From Ideonella sp. A 288 (GTDB taxonomy: Bacteria; Pseudomonadota; Gammaproteobacteria; Burkholderiales; Burkholderiaceae_C), in assembly GCF_002198735.1 (NCBI RefSeq), contig NZ_MWLO01000134.1:51565-115564 (forward strand): a DNA stretch of 64,000 bases, in the 5' to 3' direction. The notes beneath the pieces were generated by a model, which saw only the letters and a program-made list of their open reading frames with translations, was not told the DNA's origin and did no database searches. The stretch's first letter is position 1. The number at the start of each line of letters is the position of its first letter. Both the position numbers and the translations under genes were made by a program. Positions 8,119 through 17,756 of this stretch are shown here, piece after piece.

Positions 8119-9819
8119 ATGCCGATGCTCGACAACCCCGCCACCAAATACCGACCGTTCGCGCCGGTGCGCCTGACCGACAGGACCTGGCCCGATGCCG
8201 TGCTGAGCCGCCCGCCGCTGTGGGCCAGCGTGGACCTGCGCGACGGCAACCAGGCGCTGATCGAGCCGATGGACCCGGCGCGCAAGCTGCGCATGTTCGA
8301 GGCGCTGGTGCGCATCGGCTTCAAGGAGATCGAGGTCGGCTTTCCGTCGGCCTCGCAGGCCGACTTCGATTTCGTGCGCCTGTTGATCGAGCAAGGGCGC
8401 ATCCCCTACGACGTGACGATCCAGGTGCTGACCCAGGCACGCGACCACCTGATCGAGCGCACGTTCGACGCCCTGCGCGGTGCGCCGCGGGCCATCGTCC
8501 ATGTCTACAACGCCACCTCGCCGGTGATGCGGCGCGTGGTGCTCGGGCTGGACGAGGACGGCATCGTCGAACTCGCCACTGTCCACGCGCGCATGGTGCG
8601 TGACCTGGCGGCCGCACAACCGGACACCGCCTGGACGTTCCAGTATTCGCCCGAGATGTTCTCCGGCACCGAACTGGCCTTCAGCAAGCGGGTGGTCGAT
8701 GCGGTCACCGCCGTCTGGCAGCCCACGCCGACGCGCAAGTGCATCATCAACCTGCCGTCGACGGTGGAGCACAGCACGCCCAACATCTTTGCCGACATGG
8801 TGGAGTGGATGCACCGCCATCTCGAACGGCGTGACGCGATCGTGCTGTCGGTGCACCCGCACAACGACCGGGGCACGGGCACGGCGGCGGGCGAGTTCGC
8901 GCTGATGGCCGGCGCCGACCGCATCGAGGGCTGCCTCTTCGGCAACGGCGAGCGCACTGGCAACGTCGATCTGGTGAATATCGCGCTCAATCTCTACACC
9001 CAGGGCGTGCACCCGGGCCTGGACTTCTCGGACATCGACGACATCCGCCGCACCGTGGAGCACTGCAACCAGTTGCCGGTGCACCCGCGGCACCCGTATG
9101 TCGGCGATCTGGTCTACACCTCGTTCTCTGGCTCGCACCAGGACGCGATCAAGAAGGCCTTCGCCGCGCGGCGCGATGGGGACGTGTGGGACATGCCCTA
9201 CCTGCCGATCGACCCGAAGGACCTGGGCCGCAGCTACGACGCGGTGATCCGGGTGAACAGCCAGTCTGGCAAGGGCGGGATCTCGTACCTGTTGGAAAGC
9301 GAGTATGGGCTGGAACTGCCGCGCCGCCTGCAGATCGAGTTCAGCCAGGCGGTGCAGGCGGTGATGGACGACCTCGGCCGCGAGCAGAGCGCGGCCGACC
9401 TGTGGCGACTGTTCGACGCCGAATACCACCTGGCTGCAGCGCCGCCGATCGATCAGCAGGCCATCACCGAGCAGGCCGACGGCCGGGTTCGACTTTGCGC
9501 CTCCGTTCACCGTGGCGGCGCAGCCCTGCAGATCCAGGGCGAGGGCAGCGGGCCGGTCGAGGCCTTCGTCGACGGCCTGTCGCGCGCGCTGAACCTCCCG
9601 ATCCGCGTGCTCGACTACCACGAGCATGCGATCGGCTCGGGCGCCCAGGCGCGCGCCGCGGCCTATCTTGAACTCCGCATCGACGGCGACCGCACGCTCT
9701 TCGGCGTGGGAATCGATGCGAACATCGTCACTGCGTCGATGAAGGCAGTTCTGTCCGGACTGCGGCGCGCTGGCGCCGAACTGGACGTTCAACCTCTGGA
9801 CGCGGCCACAGCCGCTTGA
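8119..9819 (+). CDS. leuA: 2-isopropylmalate synthase, long (LeuA type 2) form
   Basis: 566 residues; condenses acetyl-CoA with 2-ketoisovalerate, the first committed step of leucine synthesis. The DRE-TIM catalytic barrel carries [14 protein letters not shown] and the metal-binding [11 protein letters not shown]; the C-terminal part from about residue 430 is the LeuA allosteric (leucine feedback) domain. The sequence type, with an N-terminal extension containing KYRPFAPV, is the form shared with yeast and actinobacteria (TIGR00970). ATG at 8119 follows GGAG. It is controlled by the leader peptide and terminator just upstream, and a second synthase of the other subfamily starts 26 bases downstream. 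Confidence 0.94.
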   Translation: MPMLDNPATKYRPFAPVRLTDRTWPDAVLSRPPLWASVDLRDGNQALIEPMDPARKLRMFEALVRIGFKEIEVGFPSASQADFDFVRLLIEQGRIPYDVTIQVLTQARDHLIERTFDALRGAPRAIVHVYNATSPVMRRVVLGLDEDGIVELATVHARMVRDLAAAQPDTAWTFQYSPEMFSGTELAFSKRVVDAVTAVWQPTPTRKCIINLPSTVEHSTPNIFADMVEWMHRHLERRDAIVLSVHPHNDRGTGTAAGEFALMAGADRIEGCLFGNGERTGNVDLVNIALNLYTQGVHPGLDFSDIDDIRRTVEHCNQLPVHPRHPYVGDLVYTSFSGSHQDAIKKAFAARRDGDVWDMPYLPIDPKDLGRSYDAVIRVNSQSGKGGISYLLESEYGLELPRRLQIEFSQAVQAVMDDLGREQSAADLWRLFDAEYHLAAAPPIDQQAITEQADGRVRLCASVHRGGAALQIQGEGSGPVEAFVDGLSRALNLPIRVLDYHEHAIGSGAQARAAAYLELRIDGDRTLFGVGIDANIVTASMKAVLSGLRRAGAELDVQPLDAATAA

Positions 9820-9845
9820 ACCAGGACTTCGAGGAGAAGCACACC

Positions 9846-11387
9846 ATGACCGACAAACTCATCATCTTCGACACCACCTTGCGCGATGGCGAACAGTCGC
9901 CCGGCGCCTCGATGACCCGTGACGAAAAGCTGCGCATCGCGCGGCAGCTCGAGCGGCTGCGCGTCGATGTCATCGAGGCCGGCTTCGCCGCATCGAGCAA
10001 CGGCGATTTCGAGGCCGTCAAGTCGATCGCCGATCACATCCGCGAATCGACCATCTGCTCGCTGGCACGGGCCAACGACCGCGACATCTCGCAGGCGGCT
10101 GCCGCCTTGAAAGGCGCCGAGCGCGCGCGCATCCACACCTTCATCGCCACCAGTGCGCTGCACATGGAGAAGAAGCTGCGCATGACACCGGACCAGGTGT
10201 ACGAGCAGGCGCGGCTGGCCGTGCGCTTCGCCCGCAACCTGTGCGGCGACATCGAGTTCTCGCCCGAAGACGGCTACCGGTCGGATGTCGACTTCCTGTG
10301 CCGCGTGCTCGAGGCGGTGATCGACGAGGGCGCGACCACGCTCAACATCCCCGATACGGTGGGCTACGCCGTCCCCGAGCTCTACGGCAACTTCATCAAG
10401 ACGCTGCGCGAACGCATCCCCAACTCGGACAAGGCCGTCTGGTCGGTGCATTGCCACAACGACCTGGGCATGGCAGTGGCCAATTCGCTGGCCGGGGTGA
10501 AGATCGGCGGCGCGCGCCAGGTCGAGTGCACCATCAATGGTCTGGGCGAGCGTGCCGGCAACTGTTCGCTCGAGGAGGTGGTGATGGCGCTGCGCACGCG
10601 GCGCGACTACTTCGGCCTGACGCTGGGCATCGATGCCACGCAGATCGTGCCGGCCTCCCGGATGGTGAGCCAGACCACCGGTTTCGTGGTGCAGCCCAAC
10701 AAGGCGGTGGTGGGGGCCAACGCCTTCGCGCATGCCTCGGGCATCCACCAGGACGGCGTGCTCAAGGCGCGCGACACCTACGAGATCATGCGCGCCGAGG
10801 ATGTTGGCTGGAGCGCCAACAAAATCGTGCTCGGCAAGCTGTCGGGCCGTAACGCGTTCAAGCAGCGGCTGCAGGAACTGGGCATCGAGATGGAAAGCGA
10901 AAGCGAAATCAACGCCGCCTTCGCGCGCTTCAAGGACCTGGCCGACCGCAAGAGCGAGATCTTCGACGAGGACATCCTCGCGCTGGTCGGTGACGAGAGC
11001 GTGACCAGCGAGCGCGAACACTACCGCCTGCTGTCACTCAGTCAGCATTCCGAAACGGGTGAGCGCCCCCAGGCGTCGGTGGTGTTTTCTGCCGGCGAGG
11101 CCGAGTTCCGTGCCGAGAGCGACGGCAATGGGCCCGTCGACGCCAGCCTGAAGGCCATCGAGTCCAAGGTGCACAGCGGCGCTGAACTCGTGCTTTATTC
11201 GGTCAACGCCATCACCTCCGGCAGCACCGAGTCGCAGGGCGAGGTGACCGTGCGACTGCAGCACAGCGGTCGGGTGGTCAATGGTGTCGGCGCCGACCCG
11301 GACATCGTGGTGGCGTCGGCCAAGGCCTACCTGGCCGCACTCAACAAGCTGCACTCCAAGGTGGAACGGGTGGCGGCGCAAGGTTGA
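9846..11387 (+). CDS. leuA: 2-isopropylmalate synthase, bacterial (LeuA type 1) form
   Basis: 513 residues, the usual length of the bacterial subfamily (TIGR00973). The barrel shows [16 protein letters not shown] at the N-terminus, [14 protein letters not shown] for the metal site and [14 protein letters not shown]; the C-terminal LeuA regulatory domain starts around residue 390. ATG at 9846 follows GAGGAG. Catalyses the same reaction as the gene immediately upstream but is only distantly related to it. Being 26 bases downstream it is presumably co-transcribed and therefore also under the leucine attenuator. Citramalate synthase activity was considered; the close match in pattern to classical LeuA favours isopropylmalate synthase. 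Confidence 0.93.
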   Translation: MTDKLIIFDTTLRDGEQSPGASMTRDEKLRIARQLERLRVDVIEAGFAASSNGDFEAVKSIADHIRESTICSLARANDRDISQAAAALKGAERARIHTFIATSALHMEKKLRMTPDQVYEQARLAVRFARNLCGDIEFSPEDGYRSDVDFLCRVLEAVIDEGATTLNIPDTVGYAVPELYGNFIKTLRERIPNSDKAVWSVHCHNDLGMAVANSLAGVKIGGARQVECTINGLGERAGNCSLEEVVMALRTRRDYFGLTLGIDATQIVPASRMVSQTTGFVVQPNKAVVGANAFAHASGIHQDGVLKARDTYEIMRAEDVGWSANKIVLGKLSGRNAFKQRLQELGIEMESESEINAAFARFKDLADRKSEIFDEDILALVGDESVTSEREHYRLLSLSQHSETGERPQASVVFSAGEAEFRAESDGNGPVDASLKAIESKVHSGAELVLYSVNAITSGSTESQGEVTVRLQHSGRVVNGVGADPDIVVASAKAYLAALNKLHSKVERVAAQG

Positions 11388-11431
11388 TCGCCAAAGATAC
11401 GACTTGAAATGCCCGCTCCAAGTATTTGATC

Positions 11432-11460
11432 TTGTGCATGTTTTTGCCGTACCCTACACT
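11432..11460 (+). promoter_or_regulatory. Sigma-70-like promoter for the endopeptidase gene
   Basis: TTGTGC at 11432-11437 and TACACT at 11455-11460 are separated by 17 bases and end 27 bases ahead of the coding start. Good match in spacing, moderate in sequence. Confidence 0.55.
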
Positions 11461-11487
11461 CCTGACGGATTCGTTGGGCGGGTGACC

Positions 11488-12549
11488 ATGACAAGCATTA
11501 AATTCTTCGCACTCGTTGGCCTCCTGTGCTTTGGGCTGGCACTTGCCCCTGCCGAAGCGGCGCGCAAGGCTGCCGCCACATCGTCTGCCAAGCCGGCCAA
11601 GTCCGCCAAGCCGGTCAAGGCGTCGAAGGCCGTTGGCCGAAAGCCGGGCGCCAGCCGGGCGGCGATTGCGGGGCAGGGCCTCAAGGCACGGCGAGGCGCC
11701 GGTCGGCAGCCTGGCTTGCGCGTGGCCATTCCGGAACGTCCATCGTTTGGCCAGATTCAAGGCCTCCACGCCGAGGCCGACCCACTCGAGCTTCGTTCCA
11801 GCGTGGCCTTGGTCGTGGATCAGGACACGTCCGAAGTCCTGTTCAGCAAGAACTCGGAGGCCGTGCTGCCGATCGCGTCGATCACCAAGCTGATGACCGG
11901 ATTGGTGGTACTCGACGCGTCCCAGTCGATGGACGAGATGCTGACCATCACGCAGGACGACATCGACACGGAAAAGGGCAGCCGGTCACGTCTGGCCGTG
12001 GGCACCCAACTCACCCGGGGCGACATGATGCACCTGGCGCTGATGGCCTCCGAGAACCGCGCGGCGCACGCGCTGGGTCGCCACTACCCGGGGGGCCTTC
12101 AGGCCTTCGTGAAGGCAATGAACCTGAAGGCCGGTGCCTTGGGCATGAAGGACACGCGCTATGTCGAGCCCACTGGCCTGTCCAGCCAAAACCAATCCAG
12201 CGCCAACGACCTGGCGCGCCTGGTGATCGAGGCTCATCGGCATCCCGTGCTGCGCGACCTGTCCACGTCTCAGGACATGGAGGTGCCCCTGGGGCGTCGC
12301 GTCGTTCAGTTCCGCAATACGAATGGTCTCGTGCGAGATCCGCAGTGGGACATCGGCCTGCAGAAAACCGGCTATATTTCCGAGGCCGGGCGTTGCCTCG
12401 TCATGCAGGCCAGCATGGCGGGCCGGAAACTGGTGATGGTGCTGCTCGACTCCGCGGGCAAGTTTTCCCGCATTGGCGACGCCGAGCGCATCCGCCGCTG
12501 GCTGAGCGATTCGGCCACCCAACCGGCGCGCCGCAGCGCCCGGCTCTGA
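11488..12549 (+). CDS. pbpG: D-alanyl-D-alanine endopeptidase (PBP7 family)
   Basis: 353-residue penicillin-binding serine hydrolase. A signal peptide (about residues 1-24, ending AEA) precedes a basic Ala/Lys-rich linker of about 60 residues; the catalytic domain has S131-I-T-K134, the SEN motif in MASENRAA and the KTG triad in LQKTGYISEAG. Relatives cut DD-crosslinks in peptidoglycan in the periplasm. ATG at 11488 is chosen because it opens the signal peptide. Its TGA forms part of TGATCA, shared back to back with the stop of the convergent IclR gene. The long basic linker is longer than in the E. coli protein. Confidence 0.92.
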   Translation: MTSIKFFALVGLLCFGLALAPAEAARKAAATSSAKPAKSAKPVKASKAVGRKPGASRAAIAGQGLKARRGAGRQPGLRVAIPERPSFGQIQGLHAEADPLELRSSVALVVDQDTSEVLFSKNSEAVLPIASITKLMTGLVVLDASQSMDEMLTITQDDIDTEKGSRSRLAVGTQLTRGDMMHLALMASENRAAHALGRHYPGGLQAFVKAMNLKAGALGMKDTRYVEPTGLSSQNQSSANDLARLVIEAHRHPVLRDLSTSQDMEVPLGRRVVQFRNTNGLVRDPQWDIGLQKTGYISEAGRCLVMQASMAGRKLVMVLLDSAGKFSRIGDAERIRRWLSDSATQPARRSARL

Positions 12550-13353
12550 TCAGCGAGTGGCGGTTTCGGCGGTCGGGTCGGGCCGATCCCGGTGGCCCAG
12601 CGACGCCGAGATGTGGGCCGCTGTCGACTTGACGCGCTCGGTCCACGACTCTTCCAACCGATCGGCGGGCGCCGAGATCGACAGTCCGGCAATCAGCTTG
12701 CCCTGGTCATCGTAGATGCCCGCGGCCACGCAGCGCACTCCCAGTTCGAGTTCCTCGTCGTCTCGGGCGACCGTGTTCTGGCGCACCAGGTTCAGTTCGC
12801 GTTCGAGCTTGGGCAGGTCGGTGATGCTGTTGCGTGTCTGGCCAGACAGCCCGGTGCGGGTGGCGTAGGCGCGCACCCGCTGCGGATCATCGTGGGCCAG
12901 GAACAACTTGCCCACCGAGGTGAGGTGCAGCGGCGCACGGCCCCCCACAGCTCGGACGACCTGCATGCCCGACCGTTCGCTGTAGGCCCGCTCGATGTAG
13001 ACGATCTCGTCGCCTTGCCGAACCGACAGGTTGACGGCCTGGTGGGTGAGCTTGTGCAGGTCGCGCATCGGCCCCAGCGCGGCATCGCGCACGTCCAGCC
13101 GGGCCTTGACCAGATTGCCCAGTTCCAGCAGACGCATGCCCAGCCGGTAGTTGCCCGGTTCGGGGCGGTCGACATAGCGGCCGATCGTCAGGTCATTGAG
13201 GATCCGGTGGGCCGTGGAAGGGTGCAGGCCCGTCGTTTCGCTCAGTTCCTTCAACGTCACGGGATCCTGGTGCGCGGCCAGGGCGTCGAGCAGGGCGAAC
13301 AGCCTCTCGATCACCTGGATAGCGGGGGATGCGTGTTCTTTGCCGTGTGCCAT
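12550..13353 (-). CDS. IclR family transcriptional regulator
   Basis: 267 residues: an N-terminal winged helix-turn-helix (VTLKELSETTGLHPSTAHRILNDL, about residues 32-55) and a C-terminal effector-binding domain with GDEIVYIERAYS and the ending region ELGVRCVAAGIYDDQGKLIAGLSI. Such proteins control catabolic or stress genes in response to small acids or aromatics. ATG at 13353 is used. It lies 81 bases downstream of hpnE in the same direction and convergent to the endopeptidase gene, with no gap at the stop codons. No obvious target is adjacent, so the regulon is unknown. Confidence 0.92.
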   Translation of the reverse strand: MAHGKEHASPAIQVIERLFALLDALAAHQDPVTLKELSETTGLHPSTAHRILNDLTIGRYVDRPEPGNYRLGMRLLELGNLVKARLDVRDAALGPMRDLHKLTHQAVNLSVRQGDEIVYIERAYSERSGMQVVRAVGGRAPLHLTSVGKLFLAHDDPQRVRAYATRTGLSGQTRNSITDLPKLERELNLVRQNTVARDDEELELGVRCVAAGIYDDQGKLIAGLSISAPADRLEESWTERVKSTAAHISASLGHRDRPDPTAETATR

Positions 13354-13434
13354 CCGGTCATTTTCGCATAGCGAAACCCGGTTGCGATATCCAGATTGGG
13401 CAGGGCCGACCTTTCGCCGCACCAGCCGACACGG

Positions 13435-14757
13435 TCACAGCAATCGATCGATCGCCTCGCGGCCGGACCGAACGGCACCTTCCAGGGTGGCCGGGTAGGG
13501 GCCGTCGATGTAGTCGCCCGCCGCCACCAGGCCCGGTGCGATGGTGCCGGCCGGTCGGCTCAGGCCAGGCACGCAAGCAAAGGTGGCCCGCCGCTCGGCG
13601 TCGACATGCACCACGGTCGGCGGCTCGGCCGGGGCTGCCCTGGCGAAGGCTTCGGCCGCCTGCGTCAGCACCGCGCTGGCGGTGGCCTGCAGGCCACGCG
13701 CCACCCAGGTTGCCGCACCACTGATCACAAAGGCCGTCACCCCGGGCGGACCGCCCAGCGAACCCAGGTCGAACGCGAACTGCGCGGGTGCATCCGGGCC
13801 GGCGCGCAGCGCCACCATCGGAAAGGGCCAGCCGCCGCTCAGCCCCGACACCCAGACGGTGACGATCGGTTGATACTCCAACGCGCCGGCCACCTGGCTC
13901 CAGGCGGGATCGATGTCGGCCACCAGGCGCGAGGCCTCGCGCGCGGTGGCCGCAACGACGACCCCGTCGAAGGGTGCTCCGTCCACTTGCCAAGAATCCG
14001 TGCCGCGAGTGGCCTCGAGCGCGCTCATCCCCGCTTCGGCGCTCGGTAGGCGTGCGCTCGGCATGAGGGTCATCACGCGATGACCCTGGTGCAGCGTTGC
14101 CCCGTGTGCCGTCAACCAGCGAAGCGCGGGTTCGGCGAGCAGGTCGGACAGCGGTCGCTTCGGCAGCAGCAGGTCGGCACTGCCCGGACCAGCGAACAGC
14201 GCGTCCTGCAACACGCGAAGGAAGGTCTGCGCGCTGGCATCCGACATGGGCGTGTTGAGCGCGGCCACGCAAAGCGGATCGACGAGGTCGCGGATCACTG
14301 CGCTGGGCAGCGAACTGCACAAGGCGCTGACAGTGAGCGCGGGTGTGCATCGGAATCCCTGCAGGCGCCAGCGCACGGCCGCTCGCAGCAGCGCCAGCCG
14401 CTCGCCCAGCGACCAATGCGCGACGCCGAGCACTCCGCGCACGAAGGCCAGTGTGGGGGGGCCGCCTGGCAGGGTGAGCCCGGTGCCGTCGGGGTAACGC
14501 AGGCTCAGCGGGCTGCGGTGCAACGCCGTGTCGACATCGACGCCCACTTGCCGGAGCAGGCACAGCGTGTCCCGGTAGGCGCCAATGAGGATGTGCTGTC
14601 CGTTGTCGAGGCGACCGGCGTCAAGGTCGTGGCTGCGCGCGCGACCTCCGGCCTGAGGCGCCATCTCGAAGAGGTGCACCCGATGCCCGGCCAGACATGC
14701 GGTCACGGCCGCCGACAGCCCGGCCCATCCCGCCCCGATCACGGCAGTGCGGCGCAT
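13435..14757 (-). CDS. hpnE: Hydroxysqualene dehydroxylase
   Basis: 440-residue FAD-dependent amine-oxidase-like enzyme. The dinucleotide-binding start is VIGAGWAGLSAAV, followed by FEMAPQAGGRARS, and the C-terminal FAD motif ends with VAAGDYIDGPYPATLEGAVRSG. It reduces hydroxysqualene to squalene in the three-enzyme HpnC-HpnD-HpnE route that replaces squalene synthase in many bacteria. ATG at 14757 is 11 bases past the hpnD stop, placing it last in the hpnC-hpnD-hpnE operon. No squalene-hopene cyclase gene is visible in this window, so the end product cannot be read here. Confidence 0.93.
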   Translation of the reverse strand: MRRTAVIGAGWAGLSAAVTACLAGHRVHLFEMAPQAGGRARSHDLDAGRLDNGQHILIGAYRDTLCLLRQVGVDVDTALHRSPLSLRYPDGTGLTLPGGPPTLAFVRGVLGVAHWSLGERLALLRAAVRWRLQGFRCTPALTVSALCSSLPSAVIRDLVDPLCVAALNTPMSDASAQTFLRVLQDALFAGPGSADLLLPKRPLSDLLAEPALRWLTAHGATLHQGHRVMTLMPSARLPSAEAGMSALEATRGTDSWQVDGAPFDGVVVAATAREASRLVADIDPAWSQVAGALEYQPIVTVWVSGLSGGWPFPMVALRAGPDAPAQFAFDLGSLGGPPGVTAFVISGAATWVARGLQATASAVLTQAAEAFARAAPAEPPTVVHVDAERRATFACVPGLSRPAGTIAPGLVAAGDYIDGPYPATLEGAVRSGREAIDRLL

Positions 14758-14768
14758 GCCGATGCGTC

Positions 14769-15620
14769 TCAGCGGCCGCGCCAGTGCGTGCGCGCGGCGA
14801 TCCACAACTTGCGCAAGGGTGTGAGCGAGGTGCGCTGGTGCAGAACCTGAAATCCGTCCGATTCGATCTCGCGCAGCAGGGCGCGATAGATGTTGGCCAT
14901 CATCAGCCCCGGCTTCTGGGCATGGCGATCGACTTCGGGCAGCAATGCCATGGCTTCGTCGTAGGTGCGGTGCGCCCGCTCGGCCTGGAAGGCCATCAGC
15001 GCGGTGAACCGATCGCTGTAGCCCCAGGGGGCCGTCCGGGCCAGCAGTTCATTGGCCTTGACGTCGAACTGCTTGAGTTCGCTCATCGGCAGGTAGATGC
15101 GGCCACGGCGCGCGTCGTCGCCAACGTCGCGGATGATGTTGGTCAGTTGCAGCGCCAGGCCCAGGCGATGCGCATACGCCAACGTGTCCGGGTGGGTGTT
15201 GCCGAAGATCGAGGCCGACACCTCACCGACCACGCCCGCCACCAGGTGGCAGTAGCGCTGCAGATTGGGGTAGTCCAGGAACCGGGACTGGTCGAGGTCG
15301 ACCTGGCACCCGTCGATGACCGAGAGCAGTTGATCTGCCCGGAGGCCAAAGCGCGGTGCCAGCGGGACCAGGGCCTGCAGCGCCGGATGCGAGGCCGCCT
15401 GGCCCGCGAAGGCGGACTGCACCTCCTGCCGCCACCAGGCCAGCTTGGCGGCAGCCACGCCAGGGTCCTTCATCTCGTCGACGACATCATCGACCTCGCG
15501 GCAGAACGCATAGAACGCCGTGATGGCGGCGCGCTGCTCGACAGGCAGGAACAGGAAGGCGTAGTAGAACGACGATCCGCTCGACGCCGTGCGCGACTGC
15601 ACGTATTGCTGGGGCGTCAA
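14769..15620 (-). CDS. hpnD: Presqualene diphosphate synthase
   Basis: 283 residues of the trans-isoprenyl diphosphate synthase (squalene/phytoene synthase) fold. The first Asp-rich motif is in FCREVDDVVDEM and the second in QLTNIIRDVGDDARRGRIYLP. It condenses two farnesyl diphosphates into presqualene diphosphate. The start is TTG at 15620, whose bases overlap the hpnC stop (TTGA); no ATG gives a family-like N-terminus, and MTPQQYVQ matches relatives. Coupled translation with hpnC is expected. Confidence 0.93.
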   Translation of the reverse strand: MTPQQYVQSRTASSGSSFYYAFLFLPVEQRAAITAFYAFCREVDDVVDEMKDPGVAAAKLAWWRQEVQSAFAGQAASHPALQALVPLAPRFGLRADQLLSVIDGCQVDLDQSRFLDYPNLQRYCHLVAGVVGEVSASIFGNTHPDTLAYAHRLGLALQLTNIIRDVGDDARRGRIYLPMSELKQFDVKANELLARTAPWGYSDRFTALMAFQAERAHRTYDEAMALLPEVDRHAQKPGLMMANIYRALLREIESDGFQVLHQRTSLTPLRKLWIAARTHWRGR

Positions 15621-16471
15621 GCGGGCTCTCCCGAAGCGTGCAGACCGGCGTCGCGGCGCATGCGCAGTGCCGCCCAGGCGATGCCAGGCATGTCGAGGGC
15701 GCCCAGCTTGGGGCGGCGGCGAAAGGTGCGATGGTCCATGGCCGCAATTCTCGCCAGGATGCCCAGGCCGCCTTGCACGACGAACCGCAGTTCCCAACCC
15801 ATTCGGCCGGGCACGGTGAAGACGAGCGGGGCACCGCGCTGCATCAGGCCCTTCGCCCATGAGCACAGGCTGGCCAGAAGGGCCTGGGATTGCGCGGTGT
15901 CGCCGGCGTTGGCCAGGTCGGTCTGGGTAAGCCCGTGGGCGACGAGGTCCTGGCGCGGAAAGTAGCTGCGGCCGCGGGGCAGGTCCACGCTCGGGTCCTG
16001 CCAGAAGTTGATCAGTTGAAGTGCGGTGCAGATGGCGTCAGATTGCTCGATGCTCAGCGGGTCGCGCACGCCGTACAGGTGCAACAACAGGCGCCCGATC
16101 GGATTGGCCGAGCGGCGGCAGTAGTCCAGCAGTTCGTGCCGGTCCTCGTAGATCGGGTTGCCGCAGTCCTGCGCGAACGCGTCCAGCAGGTCGGCCAGCA
16201 AGTGCACTGGCAAGGCGAAGCGGGCCATCTGCTCGGCCAGTGGTTCGAAGACGTCCGGCCAATCGCCGGTCTGGCGCCCGCTGGCCGCCGCATCAAGTGC
16301 CGCGCGAAAGCGGCCCAGCTCGCGCAGGCGCTCCTGCACCGTGGCCTGGCCTTCGTCGGCGAGGTCGTCGGCGGTGCGCGCAAAGCGGTAGATGGCCAGG
16401 ATCGGCGGACGCAAGGCTGGCGGACACAGCGCCGACGCCACCGGGAAGTTCTCGTAGTGTCCGATCGTCAC
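15617..16471 (-). CDS. hpnC: Hydroxysqualene synthase
   Basis: 284-residue paralogue of HpnD that turns presqualene diphosphate into hydroxysqualene. It begins MTIGHYENFPVASALCP, has the first Asp motif in RFARTADDLADEG and the second in QLINFWQDPSVDLPRGRSYFP. First gene of the squalene operon, transcribed away from the RND efflux operon; the two starts are separated by 141 bases that hold the efflux promoter and operator. Confidence 0.93.
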   Translation of the reverse strand: MTIGHYENFPVASALCPPALRPPILAIYRFARTADDLADEGQATVQERLRELGRFRAALDAAASGRQTGDWPDVFEPLAEQMARFALPVHLLADLLDAFAQDCGNPIYEDRHELLDYCRRSANPIGRLLLHLYGVRDPLSIEQSDAICTALQLINFWQDPSVDLPRGRSYFPRQDLVAHGLTQTDLANAGDTAQSQALLASLCSWAKGLMQRGAPLVFTVPGRMGWELRFVVQGGLGILARIAAMDHRTFRRRPKLGALDMPGIAWAALRMRRDAGLHASGEPA

Positions 16472-16505
16472 AGGGCGCGATTGTCCACGGACCTTGGGCC
16501 CCGGT

Positions 16506-16554
16506 TTGACAGGGATACTCTGCGCCCCTATATTACTGACCGGTCAGTCAGTAA
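16506..16554 (+). promoter_or_regulatory. Consensus promoter with TetR-type operator, RND efflux operon
   Basis: TTGACA at 16506-16511 and TATATT at 16529-16534 are separated by exactly 17 bases, close to the sigma-70 ideal. Overlapping the -10 box is the perfect 14-bp palindrome ACTGACCGGTCAGT (16535-16548), and a wider inverted repeat with arms TTACTGAC (16533-16540) and GTCAGTAA (16547-16554). This is the shape of an AcrR/TetR-family repressor site that would block polymerase. No tetR-like gene is nearby. Confidence 0.82.
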
Positions 16555-16612
16555 CTCACACGCCCAGGGGTGGTCGAGCGCCGCAACCCCAGGCGTCACT
16601 CAGGTGGCTTCG

Positions 16613-17740
16613 ATGCTGCAACGTCTTGCGGGCCTTCTGTTGCTCGTTGTCCTGGGGGCTTGTACCCGCGGGGAGCCCACGCCGGAGCCTGTCCGTGCCG
16701 TCCGAACCCAGGTGGTCCAGGGGGGGCAGGCCGTTCATCGTCACGACTACGCCGCTGAGATCAGACCCCGGGTCGAATCGCGGCTGGGCTTTCGGGTCGG
16801 CGGCAAGCTGACCAGGCGCCTGGTGGAAATCGGCGACACGGTGCGGCCGGGCCAGCCCCTTGCCCAACTGGATGCGCAGGATCTGCGCCTGGGCCAAGCG
16901 GCGGCCCAATCGCAGTTTGCCGCTGCCAAGGCCAGTCTCGACGTGGCGGAGGCCGAGTTTCGTCGCTTCAAGGAACTGCGTGACCAGGGGTTCATCAGCG
17001 GCATGGAGCTCGACCGGCGCGAGGCCACGCTGAAGGCCGCCCGGGCGCAGGCGGACCAGGCCGGCGCCCAATCGGGCGTGCAGGGCAACCAGGCCAGCTA
17101 TGCAGTGCTCACGTCCGACGTGGCGGGCACGGTGGTCGGCGTCGACGCCGAGCCCGGTGCCGTCGTCTCGGCAGGCACCACGGTGCTGCGCATTGCGCAA
17201 GACGGGCCCAGGGACGCCGTGTTCAGCGTGCCCGAGGAGCGCGCCCCTGCGATCCGAGCCCTGCTCGGCAAGCGCGATGCGGTGCAGGTGCAGTGGCCCG
17301 GAGGCGCTGCACCGGGTGCTGCCACGGTGCGTGAGATCGCGGCGGCCGCCGATCCTGCCAGCCGCACCTTCCTGGTCAAGGCCGACGTCGGCACGGCGCC
17401 GGTCCGCCTTGGTCAGACGGCCACGGTGATGGTCGAGCAGCGCTCGCCCGATGCGGTCATCCGGCTGCCGCTTTCGGCGGTGTTCGAATACCAGGGCAAG
17501 TCGACGGTGTGGCTGCTAGACCGCAGCGCGATGACGGTGCAACCGCACCCTGTGCAGGTGGCCGGTGCCGAGGGCAACCTGGTCGTTCTCGCGGGAGGCC
17601 TGTCTGCCGGTCAGACCGTGGTGACGGCCGGCGTCCATGTACTGACCCCGGGCCAGAAGGTCCGCCTGTTCGCCGAGCCCACACTCGCCGCGCAGAAGGC
17701 TGCCGCATCTGCCGCTGTGACCGCGCCTCCCGTGCGCTGA
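16613..17740 (+). CDS. RND efflux periplasmic adaptor (membrane fusion protein), lipoprotein
   Basis: 375 residues. The N-terminus is a lipoprotein signal with lipobox VLGAC (Cys at about residue 19), followed by the barrel/lipoyl half-motif GFRVGGKLTRRLVEIGDTV, an alpha-hairpin region (about residues 95-150) and the second lipoyl half (VLTSDVAGTVVGVDAEPGA), then beta-barrel and membrane-proximal domains. It links the inner-membrane pump encoded 16 bases downstream to an outer-membrane channel. No outer-membrane factor gene is present, so a shared TolC-like protein elsewhere is presumed. Controlled by the promoter/operator at 16506-16554. Confidence 0.93.
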   Translation: MLQRLAGLLLLVVLGACTRGEPTPEPVRAVRTQVVQGGQAVHRHDYAAEIRPRVESRLGFRVGGKLTRRLVEIGDTVRPGQPLAQLDAQDLRLGQAAAQSQFAAAKASLDVAEAEFRRFKELRDQGFISGMELDRREATLKAARAQADQAGAQSGVQGNQASYAVLTSDVAGTVVGVDAEPGAVVSAGTTVLRIAQDGPRDAVFSVPEERAPAIRALLGKRDAVQVQWPGGAAPGAATVREIAAAADPASRTFLVKADVGTAPVRLGQTATVMVEQRSPDAVIRLPLSAVFEYQGKSTVWLLDRSAMTVQPHPVQVAGAEGNLVVLAGGLSAGQTVVTAGVHVLTPGQKVRLFAEPTLAAQKAAASAAVTAPPVR

Positions 17741-17756
17741 ACCGATCCGCATCGCC

